From NCBI GenBank assembly GCA_024644725.1, contig JAHEHE010000005.1, positions 1 through 60,731 on the forward strand: 60,731 bases of DNA, read 5' to 3'. Position numbers and translations under genes: made by a program. Positions 8,645 through 17,184 of this stretch are shown one piece after another (the first letter of the stretch is position 1; every line of letters begins with the position of its first letter). Below the pieces are notes generated by a model, which did no database searches, was not told the origin of the DNA, and saw nothing but the letters and a program-made list of their open reading frames with translations. This DNA is from Flavobacteriaceae bacterium. GTDB taxonomy: Bacteria > Bacteroidota > Bacteroidia > Flavobacteriales > Flavobacteriaceae.

Positions 8645-10352
8645 TAGATCCTATCAGTTTACATTGGTTATTTTCATGACTTCCCTGTTTCTGGTCCTGG
8701 TTCAATGCCGAGAAAAGAGGGAGCAAAAAGATCTCCTCATACGCGGGGTAATCGCCGACAGTGCCATGGTGGTCAGTGCCCGAGTGGAAGCTTCGCGGAT
8801 AGGACTTGATGTTCTTAGAAATGGTGGAAACGCATTCGACGCCATGATCGCCACGGATCTGGCCCTGGTCGTGGCGTATCCGTTCTCCGGGAATATCGGA
8901 GGGGGTGGATTCACCGTTTTTCGTACCCATAAAGGTGAAATCGGAAGTGTGGATTACAGGGAAAAAGCGCCCCTGGCAGCGCATCGCGACATGTACCTCG
9001 ATGAAAACGGGGAGATCATTCCGGGTTTGAGTACCCTGGGAGCACTGGCTGTTGGGGTTCCTGGTACAATTGCCGGATTATTTGAGATTCATTCGCGATT
9101 CGGCACCAAACCTTTTTCAGAACTCATTCAGCCAGCAATCGATCTGGCCAACAATGGAGTTGTAGTCACAAAAAAACAAGCAGACCGGCTCAACCGTTAC
9201 CGGAAGTATTTCGAGCAGGCCAACGAAAGAACGATTTTCCTGGATCGCGAATGGAAGGAGGGTGACACTATACGTTACCCTGACCTGGCCAAAACCTTCG
9301 AGCGCATCAGAGACAATGGGCGAGAGGAATTCTACCAGGGGGAAACCGGCCTCATGATGGTAGAGTATTTAAAAAAGCTTGGTGGAATTTTGACGCTGGA
9401 GGATTTAGCGAAGTACGAAGCGGTTTGGAGGGAGCCCATCGTATTCGAATACAAGGATTACAGGATAATTTCCATGCCACCACCTTCAAGCGGAGGAATT
9501 TGTGTCGCCCAGATCCTCAAGAGCGTCGAGCCCTATGAGATAGGTCAATATCCGCACAATTCGGCCAGGTACGTTCAATTGCTGGCTGAGGCCGAGCGTC
9601 GTGTCTATGCCGATCGGGCATATTTTCTGGGCGACCCCGATTTTAATGTGATACCCCTGGACTCCCTGAAATCAGCTGGGTACAATCGCCACCGGATGTC
9701 AGATTTCAATTGGGATCGGGCCACGCTGTCTTCAGATGTGTCCCACGGCGATATTCAAATTATTGAAAGTGACCAAACCACACATTATTCGATTGTCGAT
9801 ACCTATGGCAATGCGGTTTCGGTTACCAACACCTTAAATGGTGCCTACGGCTCGAAGGTATATGTTGATGGAGCCGGGTTTTTTCTGAACAATGAGATGG
9901 ATGATCTCAGCTCCAAGCCAGGTGAGCCGAACATGTTCGGCCTTATCGGTGCGGAGGCCAATTCCATTGAGCCTGAAAAGAGGATGCTGAGCTCGATGAC
10001 TCCGACGATCGTCGAGAAGGACGATCAACTGTTCATGGTTGTGGGATCTCCCGGGGGATCGACAATCATAACCTCGGTAGTTCAAAATATTTTAAATGTA
10101 GTAGAGTACGGGATGGGCATGCAACAGTCGGTTTCTGCACCCAGGTTTCACCATCAGTGGTTGCCCGATCAGATTCTTTTTGAGAATAGTTTTGACACCC
10201 TGGCCTTTCCGGAACTGAGAGGCAAAGGGTATTCGCTGAGCAAGGGCACTTCTCCAATTATCGGCAAGGTGGACGCGATCCTGGTTCTTCCGGATGGAAA
10301 GCTGGAGGGAGGAGCTGATCCTCGAGGGGATGATAAAGCTGTTGGTTTCTAA
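8625..10352 (+). CDS. ggt: gamma-glutamyltransferase, probable lipoprotein
   Basis: This enzyme hydrolyses or transfers gamma-glutamyl groups from glutathione-like peptides. The 575-residue proenzyme has a hydrophobic N-terminus ending FLVLVQC (Cys28), which could be a lipobox although Gln at -1 is unusual. The self-processing motif TTHYSIVD starts at Thr385, the expected catalytic Thr (compare E. coli Thr391). NAVSVTNTLNGAYGS and later SPGGSTI complete the active-site pattern. It overlaps acpH by 20 bases, so the two are likely cotranscribed. This organism appears to make bacillithiol, so the natural substrate may be imported glutathione or gamma-glutamyl peptides rather than its own thiol. 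Confidence 0.93.
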   Translation: MSSFRISRSYQFTLVIFMTSLFLVLVQCREKREQKDLLIRGVIADSAMVVSARVEASRIGLDVLRNGGNAFDAMIATDLALVVAYPFSGNIGGGGFTVFRTHKGEIGSVDYREKAPLAAHRDMYLDENGEIIPGLSTLGALAVGVPGTIAGLFEIHSRFGTKPFSELIQPAIDLANNGVVVTKKQADRLNRYRKYFEQANERTIFLDREWKEGDTIRYPDLAKTFERIRDNGREEFYQGETGLMMVEYLKKLGGILTLEDLAKYEAVWREPIVFEYKDYRIISMPPPSSGGICVAQILKSVEPYEIGQYPHNSARYVQLLAEAERRVYADRAYFLGDPDFNVIPLDSLKSAGYNRHRMSDFNWDRATLSSDVSHGDIQIIESDQTTHYSIVDTYGNAVSVTNTLNGAYGSKVYVDGAGFFLNNEMDDLSSKPGEPNMFGLIGAEANSIEPEKRMLSSMTPTIVEKDDQLFMVVGSPGGSTIITSVVQNILNVVEYGMGMQQSVSAPRFHHQWLPDQILFENSFDTLAFPELRGKGYSLSKGTSPIIGKVDAILVLPDGKLEGGADPRGDDKAVGF

Positions 10353-10436
10353 GTTTCATCGGAATTTCAGGAAAGCTCTTTGAATAAAATTTGAGGAGCC
10401 AATTGGAGAAAATAAGTATTACTCATACCATTAATT

Positions 10437-11579
10437 ATGAAAGAAAGCAGAGGAAAGCACACGGTTTGCATTCATGAGGGCGAAATTCACGATGAGCAGT
10501 TCGGCGGAGCAATTTCTCCCATCTTTTTGGCCAGTTCCTATCCGTTTATCGATCAGGATGAAAAACGATATCCACGTTATTTCAACACCCCAAATCAGGA
10601 GGTAATCGCAAAAAAAATCGCCGCACTGGAGAAAGCCGAAGCGGCATTGCCCTTTTCCTCGGGCATGGCTGCTATAAGCACCACTCTCCTGTCTTTTCTG
10701 AAGCAGGGCGATCACGCTGTTTTTCAAAATGAAATCTACGGCGGTTCCTTCAATTTGATCCATAAGGAATTTCAGAATTATGGCATCGAGTTTACGCTTA
10801 CACGAGGGATTGAAGTTCAGGATTTCGAAGAGGCCATTCGACCCAATACCCGGGTGATCTATATCGAAACCCCGTCGAATCCGCTTCTGAGCATTACCGA
10901 TATAAAGTCGGTGGCGGATTTGGCTCGATCCAGAGGAATCATCAGCGTGATAGACAACACATTCGCCTCTCCTGTGAACCAGACACCTATCGACCTTGGA
11001 ATTGATATTTCTCTTCACAGCGCAACCAAGTATTTAGGTGGGCACAGCGACCTCTGTGCGGGAGCGGTTGCGGGAAGCGAAGAGCACATTGAAAAAATAC
11101 TGCACAAGGGGCGAAATCTAGGGGGCAGTTTGAGCGACTTCACGTGTTACATGCTTGAGAGAAGCATCAAAACCCTAGGCCTGCGGATCGAAAAACACAA
11201 TGAAAATGCAGGTTATGTTGCCGAACAGCTGGAACTTCAAAAAGGAGTGACTAAAGTTTTCTACCCGGGTCTGGAGAACCACAAGAATCATGATTTGGCC
11301 CGTTCCCAAATGCATGGCTTTGGAGGCATGTTGTCCTTTGAGCTCCATGCTTCAATTGATGCCAAGGCGTACCAGAAGAGACTTAAAATGATCAAACCGG
11401 CGATGAGTTTAGCCGGTGTCGAAAGCACAGTGATTCAGCCGAGTCTAACTTCTCACGCCCTGATGACTCCTGAAGAACGGTCAAAGCAGGGAATCTCCGA
11501 CCAATTGCTCAGACTCTCTGTGGGTATCGAGAACAAAGAAGATATAATAGAAGATCTCATTCAAGCCCTGGAGGTCTGA
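10437..11579 (+). CDS. trans-sulfuration family PLP enzyme (cystathionine beta/gamma-type)
   Basis: This is a Cys/Met metabolism PLP enzyme of 380 residues. It has PFSSGMAAIS near residue 75, the cofactor Asp in VIDNTFASP and the PLP lysine in HSATKYLGGHSD (K198). These enzymes act as cystathionine gamma-synthase, beta/gamma-lyase or methionine gamma-lyase, and motif reading alone cannot separate them. The substrate-loop sequence LGGSLSDFTCYMLERSIKTL would be the place to look. It lies 27 bases before bshB1 on the same strand. A role in supplying cysteine for bacillithiol is therefore plausible but inferred. Confidence 0.88.
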   Translation: MKESRGKHTVCIHEGEIHDEQFGGAISPIFLASSYPFIDQDEKRYPRYFNTPNQEVIAKKIAALEKAEAALPFSSGMAAISTTLLSFLKQGDHAVFQNEIYGGSFNLIHKEFQNYGIEFTLTRGIEVQDFEEAIRPNTRVIYIETPSNPLLSITDIKSVADLARSRGIISVIDNTFASPVNQTPIDLGIDISLHSATKYLGGHSDLCAGAVAGSEEHIEKILHKGRNLGGSLSDFTCYMLERSIKTLGLRIEKHNENAGYVAEQLELQKGVTKVFYPGLENHKNHDLARSQMHGFGGMLSFELHASIDAKAYQKRLKMIKPAMSLAGVESTVIQPSLTSHALMTPEERSKQGISDQLLRLSVGIENKEDIIEDLIQALEV

Positions 11580-11606
11580 TTCATCCCAATATAAATTGAA
11601 AAATAG

Positions 11607-12323
11607 ATGAAGTTAGATGTTTTAGCCTTTGGCGCACACCCCGACGACGTTGAACTCGGATGCGGTGCGACCGTTGCGAAAGAAGTTTCCCGTGGAAAGA
11701 AAGTGGGAATCGTAGATTTGACCCGGGGAGAATTGGGTACACGCGGCTCTGCCGATCTCAGGGATCAGGAAGCGGCGCGGGCAGCTGAGATCCTCGGCGT
11801 GGTGATCAGGGAAAATTTGAATTTCAGAGACGGATTTTTTACCAAAGATGAGATGCACCAAATGGAGATCATCAAGAGAATCCGAAAATTCAGACCCGAC
11901 ATAGTATTGTGCAATGCCATAAAAGACAGGCATATAGATCATGGTAAAGGAAGTAGCCTTGTTTCTGACGCGTGCTTTCTTTCGGGACTCCGAAAAATTG
12001 AAACTCATTATGAAGGGGAATCTCAGGAGGCCTGGCGACCATCCATCGTCTATCACTACATCCAGTGGCAAAATTTGGAACCTGATTTTGTCGTTGATGT
12101 ATCGGGGTTCATTCAGAAGAAGGTAGATGCTGTGCTGGCCTATTCGTCGCAGTTCTACGATCCGTCAAGTGAAGAACCGGAATCTCCGATTTCCAGCAAA
12201 AATTTCCTAGAAAGCGTCACCTACAGGGCAAGAGACCTTGGCAGACTGATCGGCAGGGAGCACGGGGAAGGGTTTACAGCTGAGCGCTATGTGGCTGTGG
12301 ATCATTTGGATCACCTGATTTGA
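11607..12323 (+). CDS. bshB1: bacillithiol biosynthesis deacetylase BshB1
   Basis: This enzyme removes the acetyl group from N-acetylglucosaminyl-malate, the second step of bacillithiol synthesis. The 238-residue LmbE-like protein has the zinc-binding AHPDD motif at residues 10-14, ELGCGATVAKEVSRGKK, the loop TRGELGTRGSADLRDQEAARAAE and HIDHGKGSSLVSDACFLSGL. These features distinguish BshB1 from general PIG-L deacetylases. The first-step enzyme, bshA, is at 46.2 kb; bshC is not in the window. It probably shares a transcript with the upstream PLP enzyme. Confidence 0.95.
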   Translation: MKLDVLAFGAHPDDVELGCGATVAKEVSRGKKVGIVDLTRGELGTRGSADLRDQEAARAAEILGVVIRENLNFRDGFFTKDEMHQMEIIKRIRKFRPDIVLCNAIKDRHIDHGKGSSLVSDACFLSGLRKIETHYEGESQEAWRPSIVYHYIQWQNLEPDFVVDVSGFIQKKVDAVLAYSSQFYDPSSEEPESPISSKNFLESVTYRARDLGRLIGREHGEGFTAERYVAVDHLDHLI

Positions 12324-12339
12324 TATTTTTTGAAATTTG

Positions 12340-12370
12340 TTTGAAGAAGTTGGGAAATGGATTATATTTG
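12340..12370 (+). promoter_or_regulatory. tRNA-His promoter (TTTG-N19-TATATTTG)
   Basis: TTTG (12340-12343) and TATATTTG (12363-12370) are 19 bases apart. The predicted start point, near 12375, is about 30 bases before the mature tRNA 5' end. Confidence 0.75.
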
Positions 12371-12406
12371 CGTCCGAATTTGATGGAACTGATTTCGTCA
12401 ATAAAT

Positions 12407-12481
12407 GGTGGTTGTAGCTCAGTTGGTTAGAGCGCTAGATTGTGGTTCTAGAGGTCGCCGGTTCGAGACCGGTCTTCCACC
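12407..12481 (+). tRNA. tRNA-His (anticodon GTG)
   Basis: A full cloverleaf can be drawn. The D-stem is GCTC/GAGC, the anticodon stem CTAGA/TCTAG with loop TTGTGGT (anticodon GTG), and the T-stem GCCGG/CCGGT with loop TTCGAGA. The extra 5' G (12407) that marks tRNA-His is opposite C73. No CCA is encoded. In the acceptor stem, positions 5-68 and 6-67 are both T opposite T (GTGGTTG against CTTCCAC), which is unusual. An intrinsic terminator follows. Confidence 0.95.
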
Positions 12482-12493
12482 CAAGACAAGAAA

Positions 12494-12524
12494 GAACGCC
12501 CAGATCCAATGGGTGTTTTTTTTT
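12494..12524 (+). terminator. intrinsic terminator after tRNA-His
   Basis: The stem ACGCCCA (12496-12502) pairs with TGGGTGT (12510-12516), with one G-T pair and a 7-base loop, and runs into nine Ts. Confidence 0.85.
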
Positions 12525-12600
12525 ACCGCTCATTAAATAAATCAATCAAGATTTGGCTTTCTGAATTCTAAAGGAACAAGAATCTTAAAAACATAATAAC

Positions 12601-13281
12601 ATGAAGAAGATCTATTCAATAATGCTGGCTCTAATGACAGGAATTGGCGTGTTTGCTCAGGTTGACAAAGCATCTGAGCTGGAATTGGAACACAGAGTTG
12701 CGGATCTCGCCAAACGTGTCGGGGATCCGTCAGTCGTGACCTCTACTTTTTACCGGATCATCGCCCTGGAAGGGGAGAACAGCACCTTTAAAGACAGTTT
12801 GGCCTATATTTATTTTTCAGCGAGACAGTTCGCTCCCAGTTTTCTGATGGCCGATGAAGTACTGCAACGAGAACCGGAGCATCTCGAAATGCTAGAGATC
12901 AAGGCAGTTGCCCTGGAGTCACTTGGAGCCATTGATAAAAGCGCCGAAGTGTATGAGAAATTGTTTAGCCTGACCCAAAACAACTTTCACGGTTACAGTC
13001 TGGCCAAATTGCAATTTGGTATTAAGAAATACCAGGAAGCCTACAAGACGATTCAAAAGGTGGAAGGGATCAACGACACAGGGACTTATAAGGTTAATTT
13101 CGTGATCAATCAAAACAAGACCCAGCAGGTCGAATTATTGGGAGCCATTCCCTATCTCAAAGGTTTGATCGAAGAGGAACTGGATTTAATAGATGCGGCG
13201 AAAGAGAGCTATCAGAAATCGCTTACAATCCAGCCTGATTTCATCTTGCCCAAAAACAAGATCGAGGCTTTGAGCCAATAG
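12601..13281 (+). CDS. exported tetratricopeptide-like repeat protein, function unknown
   Basis: This 226-residue protein has a cleavable signal peptide (MKKIYSIMLALMTGIGVFAQ, about residues 1-20). Helical repeats of TPR type follow, seen in AYIYFSARQFAPSFLMADEVL, LEMLEIKAVALESLGAIDKSAEVY and the last unit LDLIDAAKESYQKSLTIQPDF. TPR folds bind other proteins, and here the location would be periplasm or outer membrane. No catalytic motif is visible. It sits alone between the tRNA terminator and the convergent uvrA, and a hairpin terminator overlaps its stop codon. I do not recognise a named family. Confidence 0.8.
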   Translation: MKKIYSIMLALMTGIGVFAQVDKASELELEHRVADLAKRVGDPSVVTSTFYRIIALEGENSTFKDSLAYIYFSARQFAPSFLMADEVLQREPEHLEMLEIKAVALESLGAIDKSAEVYEKLFSLTQNNFHGYSLAKLQFGIKKYQEAYKTIQKVEGINDTGTYKVNFVINQNKTQQVELLGAIPYLKGLIEEELDLIDAAKESYQKSLTIQPDFILPKNKIEALSQ

Positions 13282-13307
13282 TCCATTGCCTCAAAGTTCT
13301 TTGTTTT
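13268..13307 (+). terminator. intrinsic terminator overlapping the TPR gene stop codon
   Basis: CTTTGAG (13268-13274) and CAAT (13276-13279) pair with ATTG (13285-13288) and CTCAAAG (13290-13296), with one C-C mismatch and a 5-base loop. A T-rich tail follows. The hairpin begins inside the coding sequence. Confidence 0.65.
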
Positions 13308-16116
13308 AAATCTCAAGCTTTTCTTTCAGGTACCTGCCTGTGTAGGATTCTTCATTCAGTATGAGTTCCTCTGGCTGGCCCTGCCCGACAATCTGACCGC
13401 CGTGCTTGCCTCCCTCGGGCCCCAAATCAATGATGTAATCTGCACATTTGATCAGTTCCATGTTGTGCTCAATGACAACAATTGAATGTCCTTTTCCTAT
13501 CAGGGCGTCAAACGAGTCAAGAAGCTTTTTGATGTCGTGAAAGTGCAATCCCGTCGTGGGCTCATCAAATATAAAGAGTGTTTTGTCGCTGTTGGATCCC
13601 TTGACGAGAAAAGAGGCCAGTTTGATTCGCTGTGCTTCTCCTCCTGAAAGGGTGGAGGAGGCCTGACCGAGCTGGACATAACCGAGCCCAACATCTTGCA
13701 GAGGTTTTAGCTTTTGGACGATTCTCTTCTGTTTTTTCTCTTCAAAGAAAAGGATGGCCTCATCCACGGTCGTTTCCAAAATGTCGTTGATGTTCTTGCC
13801 ATGGAATTCGATTTCGAGAATCTCTTTTTTGAAGCGTTTTCCTTTGCACGTTTCACATTCGATGTGAACATCCGCCATGAATTGCATTTCTATGGTTACT
13901 TCGCCCTCACCCTTGCAGGCATCACAGCGTCCGCCGTCAACATTGAAAGAGAAATGTTTGGCCTTGTATCCTCGAACCTGAGAGAGTTTTTGATCCGTGA
14001 ACAAACCACGAATCTCGTCATAGGCCTTGATATAGGTGACAGGATTCGATCGGCTCGACCTTCCAATTGGATTCTGGTTGATGAATTCCACATTCTGAAG
14101 GGTTTCCAAATCCCCTGAAATCTCGGTGAAACGACCCGCCTTTTCTCCATACTTGTGAATGATCCGCTGGAGGGCAGGATAGAGGATGTCCCGGATAAGA
14201 GTGCTTTTTCCACTGCCTGAAACTCCAGTGATCACTGATAAGGAGTTGAGTGGAATCTGGACGTCCACATTCTGCAGGTTGTGCTCCCGTGCTCCTTTGA
14301 TTTCAATGAATTTCTTCTTGGTACGTCGTTTTGGAGGCACATCAATTCTCAAAGAACCGTTCAGGTAATTGGCTGTCAGGGAGTCGGATTTTAAGATCTG
14401 TTCAAAATTGCCCTCTGCGACGAGTTCTCCTCCAAAGCTTCCGGCCTCCGGACCAATGTCAATGATATGGTCAGCAACACGAATGATGTCCTCATCATGT
14501 TCTACCACGATGACCGTGTTACCCAGGTCCCGCAGCTTCTTTAATACTTTGATCAACTTTTCGGTATCCCTGGAATGAAGACCGATACTGGGTTCATCCA
14601 ATATATACATGGAACCGACCAGGCTGCTGCCCAAGGAGGTAGACAAATTAATACGCTGGCTTTCTCCCCCGGATAGCGTATTCGAATTCCGGTTCAATGT
14701 CAGATAGCTCAGACCGACATCATTCAGGAAGGTGAGTCGGTTGACCACCTCTTTCAGCAGTCTTTTCGCGATCTTTTCCCGATAGGGGTCGAGCGCCAGA
14801 TTTTTGAAAAAGGCCAGGACCTCATCGATCGGAAGATCGACAAGCTCCATTATGTTTTTACCCCCAATTTTGACGTATTCCGCTTCTTTCCTGAGTCTTC
14901 TGCCCTGGCATTCAGGACATTTTGTCTTTCCCCTGTATCTGGATAGCATCACCCGATACTGGATTTTGTAGCTCTTTTCTTCCAAATAGGAAAAAAATCC
15001 GTTGAGGCCTTCAAAATACTCGTTGCCTTCCCATAAAAGCTGATATTGCTGATCTGATAACTCAAAAACCGGTTTGTGAATCGGAAAGTCGAATTTGTAC
15101 GCATTCAAAACAAGGTCCTCCTTAAAATGTTTGAAGGAGTCACTTTTCCAGGGAAGAACCGCATCATCATAAATAGAGAGCGTATTGTTTGGAATCACAA
15201 GATCTTCATCTATACCAATGGTATTTCCGTATCCTTCACATTTGGGGCAGGCCCCATAGGGATTGTTGAAACTGAAAAAATGGACATTGGGATCCATAAA
15301 CGTGATACCGTCTTTTTCAAAGCGGTTGCTGAAATAGAGCTGATCCGAAGACTTGATATTTTCAAGAATGCATTCTCCTTTTCCTTCGTAAAATGCGGTC
15401 TGAACCGAATCCGACAAACGATTGACAAAATCTTCTCCTCTTTGGACGACTACCCTGTCGACAACCAGGTACAACAACCCCTGGTATTCCGTGTTGAATT
15501 CATCGATTCGCTCGATGCCGCTCTCGGTTTTTAACCTTGAAAACCCCTGCTGCTCCATAATTTTAACCAGGGTTGACAAATCCCTTTCTTCGGTAGCGTG
15601 AATGGGCGACAATAGTAATAACTTTGTGCCTTCATCCATGGAAAGTACCCGGTCGATCACGTCTGATACGGTATCTTTCTTGACCAACTCTCCTGAGATC
15701 GGGGAAAAGGTTTTTCCCACTCGGGCATACAACAACTTCAAATAGTCATAGATTTCCGTGGTTGTACCCACCGTGGATCTCGGGTTCGTGCTGTTGACTT
15801 TTTGCTCAATCGCAATGGCCGGCGAGATACCCTTGATCGAACTCACTTTAGGCTTGTTGAGTTTCCCTAAAAACTGCCTTGCATAGGACGACAAACTCTC
15901 CACGTAACGTCGCTGACCTTCGGCGTACAAAGTGTCAAAAGCCAGGGATGATTTACCGGATCCGGACAATCCGGTGATCACTACAAGCTTATTTCTGGGA
16001 ATTTTTACGTCTAAATTTTTCAGATTGTGCAACGCAGCTCCCGTTATTGTGATAAAATCCTTAAAGTTACTGTCTTTCAATATTTTAGGTTTAGAATGTG
16101 AAGAAGAGAATGACAA
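13306..16116 (-). CDS. uvrA: excinuclease ABC subunit A
   Basis: UvrA recognises DNA damage for nucleotide excision repair with UvrB and UvrC. The 936-residue protein has two ABC ATPase modules (Walker A GLSGSGKSS near residue 50 and GVSGSGKST near 640), two LSGGE signatures and zinc fingers (CPKCEGYG, CPECQGRR, CDACKGEGE with CETCKGKRF). The start is unusual. No ATG precedes the first conserved block, and the open frame begins with TTG at 16116. A second in-frame TTG at 16080 is the alternative, favoured if the -7-like TATCTTTG at 16121-16114 is the real promoter, because it overlaps the first TTG. Confidence 0.95.
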   Translation of the reverse strand: MSFSSSHSKPKILKDSNFKDFITITGAALHNLKNLDVKIPRNKLVVITGLSGSGKSSLAFDTLYAEGQRRYVESLSSYARQFLGKLNKPKVSSIKGISPAIAIEQKVNSTNPRSTVGTTTEIYDYLKLLYARVGKTFSPISGELVKKDTVSDVIDRVLSMDEGTKLLLLSPIHATEERDLSTLVKIMEQQGFSRLKTESGIERIDEFNTEYQGLLYLVVDRVVVQRGEDFVNRLSDSVQTAFYEGKGECILENIKSSDQLYFSNRFEKDGITFMDPNVHFFSFNNPYGACPKCEGYGNTIGIDEDLVIPNNTLSIYDDAVLPWKSDSFKHFKEDLVLNAYKFDFPIHKPVFELSDQQYQLLWEGNEYFEGLNGFFSYLEEKSYKIQYRVMLSRYRGKTKCPECQGRRLRKEAEYVKIGGKNIMELVDLPIDEVLAFFKNLALDPYREKIAKRLLKEVVNRLTFLNDVGLSYLTLNRNSNTLSGGESQRINLSTSLGSSLVGSMYILDEPSIGLHSRDTEKLIKVLKKLRDLGNTVIVVEHDEDIIRVADHIIDIGPEAGSFGGELVAEGNFEQILKSDSLTANYLNGSLRIDVPPKRRTKKKFIEIKGAREHNLQNVDVQIPLNSLSVITGVSGSGKSTLIRDILYPALQRIIHKYGEKAGRFTEISGDLETLQNVEFINQNPIGRSSRSNPVTYIKAYDEIRGLFTDQKLSQVRGYKAKHFSFNVDGGRCDACKGEGEVTIEMQFMADVHIECETCKGKRFKKEILEIEFHGKNINDILETTVDEAILFFEEKKQKRIVQKLKPLQDVGLGYVQLGQASSTLSGGEAQRIKLASFLVKGSNSDKTLFIFDEPTTGLHFHDIKKLLDSFDALIGKGHSIVVIEHNMELIKCADYIIDLGPEGGKHGGQIVGQGQPEELILNEESYTGRYLKEKLEI

Positions 16117-16187
16117 AGATACTAAGTAAAAACTGTTAATAAAAGAGTGAAAAATGTTAAAAAAATTAAAATAAATCCAAAAAAAAC

Positions 16188-16219
16188 TTGTTTATGAAAT
16201 TATTTTGTTTTTATATTTG
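16188..16219 (+). promoter_or_regulatory. ECF sigma gene promoter (TTG-N21-TATATTTG)
   Basis: TTG (16188-16190) and TATATTTG (16212-16219) fit the housekeeping pattern. The predicted start point near 16225 gives a leader of about 140 bases, far longer than most in this window. Confidence 0.7.
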
Positions 16220-16317
16220 TCCCGAGACTTTTAGAAAAATCGAACTAGTCTCCCCTAATTTCTAACTTTAAAATTTTTGTATATAGTATAGTTCTACTTT
16301 TTCATAACAATAATGCG

Positions 16318-16346
16318 TGAGAATCAAATCGTATAACTGATTCTCA
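16318..16346 (+). promoter_or_regulatory. leader hairpin just upstream of the sigma factor start
   Basis: TGAGAATCA (16318-16326) and TGATTCTCA (16338-16346) form a perfect 9-bp stem with an 11-base loop. The hairpin ends 18 bases before the start codon. It has no T-run, so it is more likely a translation-control or RNA-stability element than a terminator. A weaker 6-bp hairpin (GAGACT/AGTCTC) lies at 16224-16252. Confidence 0.4.
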
Positions 16347-16364
16347 TATAAAAAAAGGGGAATT

Positions 16365-16949
16365 ATGCACACACAGAAATTAGACGACAGCGTCCTTGTA
16401 TCCAAATACATCGCTGGCAACGAAAGATGTTTAGAAATTCTTATTCTACGTCACAAACAACGAATTTTCAGTTTTATTTATTCAAAAGTACAGGACAGGG
16501 ATGTATCTGAGGATATTTTCCAGGACACCTTCATCAAAGTGATCAACACTTTGAAAATGGGCAAGTACAATGAAGAAGGCAAATTCTTGCCTTGGGTCAT
16601 GAGAATCGCACACAATTTGGTGATCGATCACTTTCGAAAAGGAAATCGCATGCCCACTTTCCAGAATACGGAGGAATTTGACATCTTCTCAGTTCTCAGC
16701 GACAACAACCTGAGTGCGGAGAGCAAAATGATCAAGAATCAAATTCACGAAGACGTGAAGAAATTGATCGAAGAATTGCCCGTTGATCAGAAAGAGGTGC
16801 TGATGATGCGAATTTTCAAGGATATGAGCTTCAAGGAGATTTCAGAACAGACCAATGTAAGCATCAATACTGCACTTGGACGCATGCGATATGCATTGAT
16901 CAATCTTAGAAAAATGATTGACAACAACAATATTATTCTTACGAATTAA
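16365..16949 (+). CDS. RNA polymerase ECF-type sigma factor
   Basis: This 194-residue sigma-70 family protein has a region 2 (LEILILRHKQRIFSFIYSKV, then DVSEDIFQDTFIKVI and LPWVMRIAHNLVIDHFRK, about residues 20-100). Its region 4 helix-turn-helix is ELPVDQKEVLMMRIFKD followed by MSFKEISEQTNVSINTALGRMRYA (about 140-180). Region 3 is absent, as in ECF factors. No anti-sigma factor gene is adjacent, so control may act through its long structured leader. A 46-residue microprotein gene follows 85 bases downstream. The regulon cannot be read from sequence. Confidence 0.9.
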   Translation: MHTQKLDDSVLVSKYIAGNERCLEILILRHKQRIFSFIYSKVQDRDVSEDIFQDTFIKVINTLKMGKYNEEGKFLPWVMRIAHNLVIDHFRKGNRMPTFQNTEEFDIFSVLSDNNLSAESKMIKNQIHEDVKKLIEELPVDQKEVLMMRIFKDMSFKEISEQTNVSINTALGRMRYALINLRKMIDNNNIILTN

Positions 16950-17034
16950 TTGAAATATTAATTTTTTTTTCTTTCATGCAATAATATTTGTTTTTGTCCG
17001 TTATCTTATTAATCCCTAAAACATTAATAGATTT

Positions 17035-17175
17035 ATGGCAAAACTTTACACTGAAAGATTTTTCAAAGAAAAACTTGACCCAAAGACAGAAACCATATCG
17101 TTTTTGCTGAATTATTCAAAATCGATCAAAGCGGTCAAGACAGAAAAAGAAAGCTTAATGTTTCATTTGAATTAA
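17035..17175 (+). CDS. 46-residue conserved-type microprotein downstream of the sigma factor
   Basis: The frame encodes MAKLYTERFFKEKL and then PKTETISFLLNYSKSIKAVK, ending with a short polar tail (FHLN). It starts with ATG and is followed directly by a strong terminator. I recall short Bacteroidota proteins with an 'FLLNYSK' core at similar places, but this is memory, not a search. It is charged, has no signal peptide or membrane helix, and is predicted mostly helical. It may be a sigma-associated regulator, or simply a separate small gene sharing the transcript. Confidence 0.65.
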   Translation: MAKLYTERFFKEKLDPKTETISFLLNYSKSIKAVKTEKESLMFHLN

Positions 17176-17184
17176 TCGGAAAAG

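Noticed and set aside
10353-10436. Possible SAM riboswitch upstream of the trans-sulfuration gene
   Set aside because: The 84-base gap shows no conserved riboswitch core or convincing pairing.
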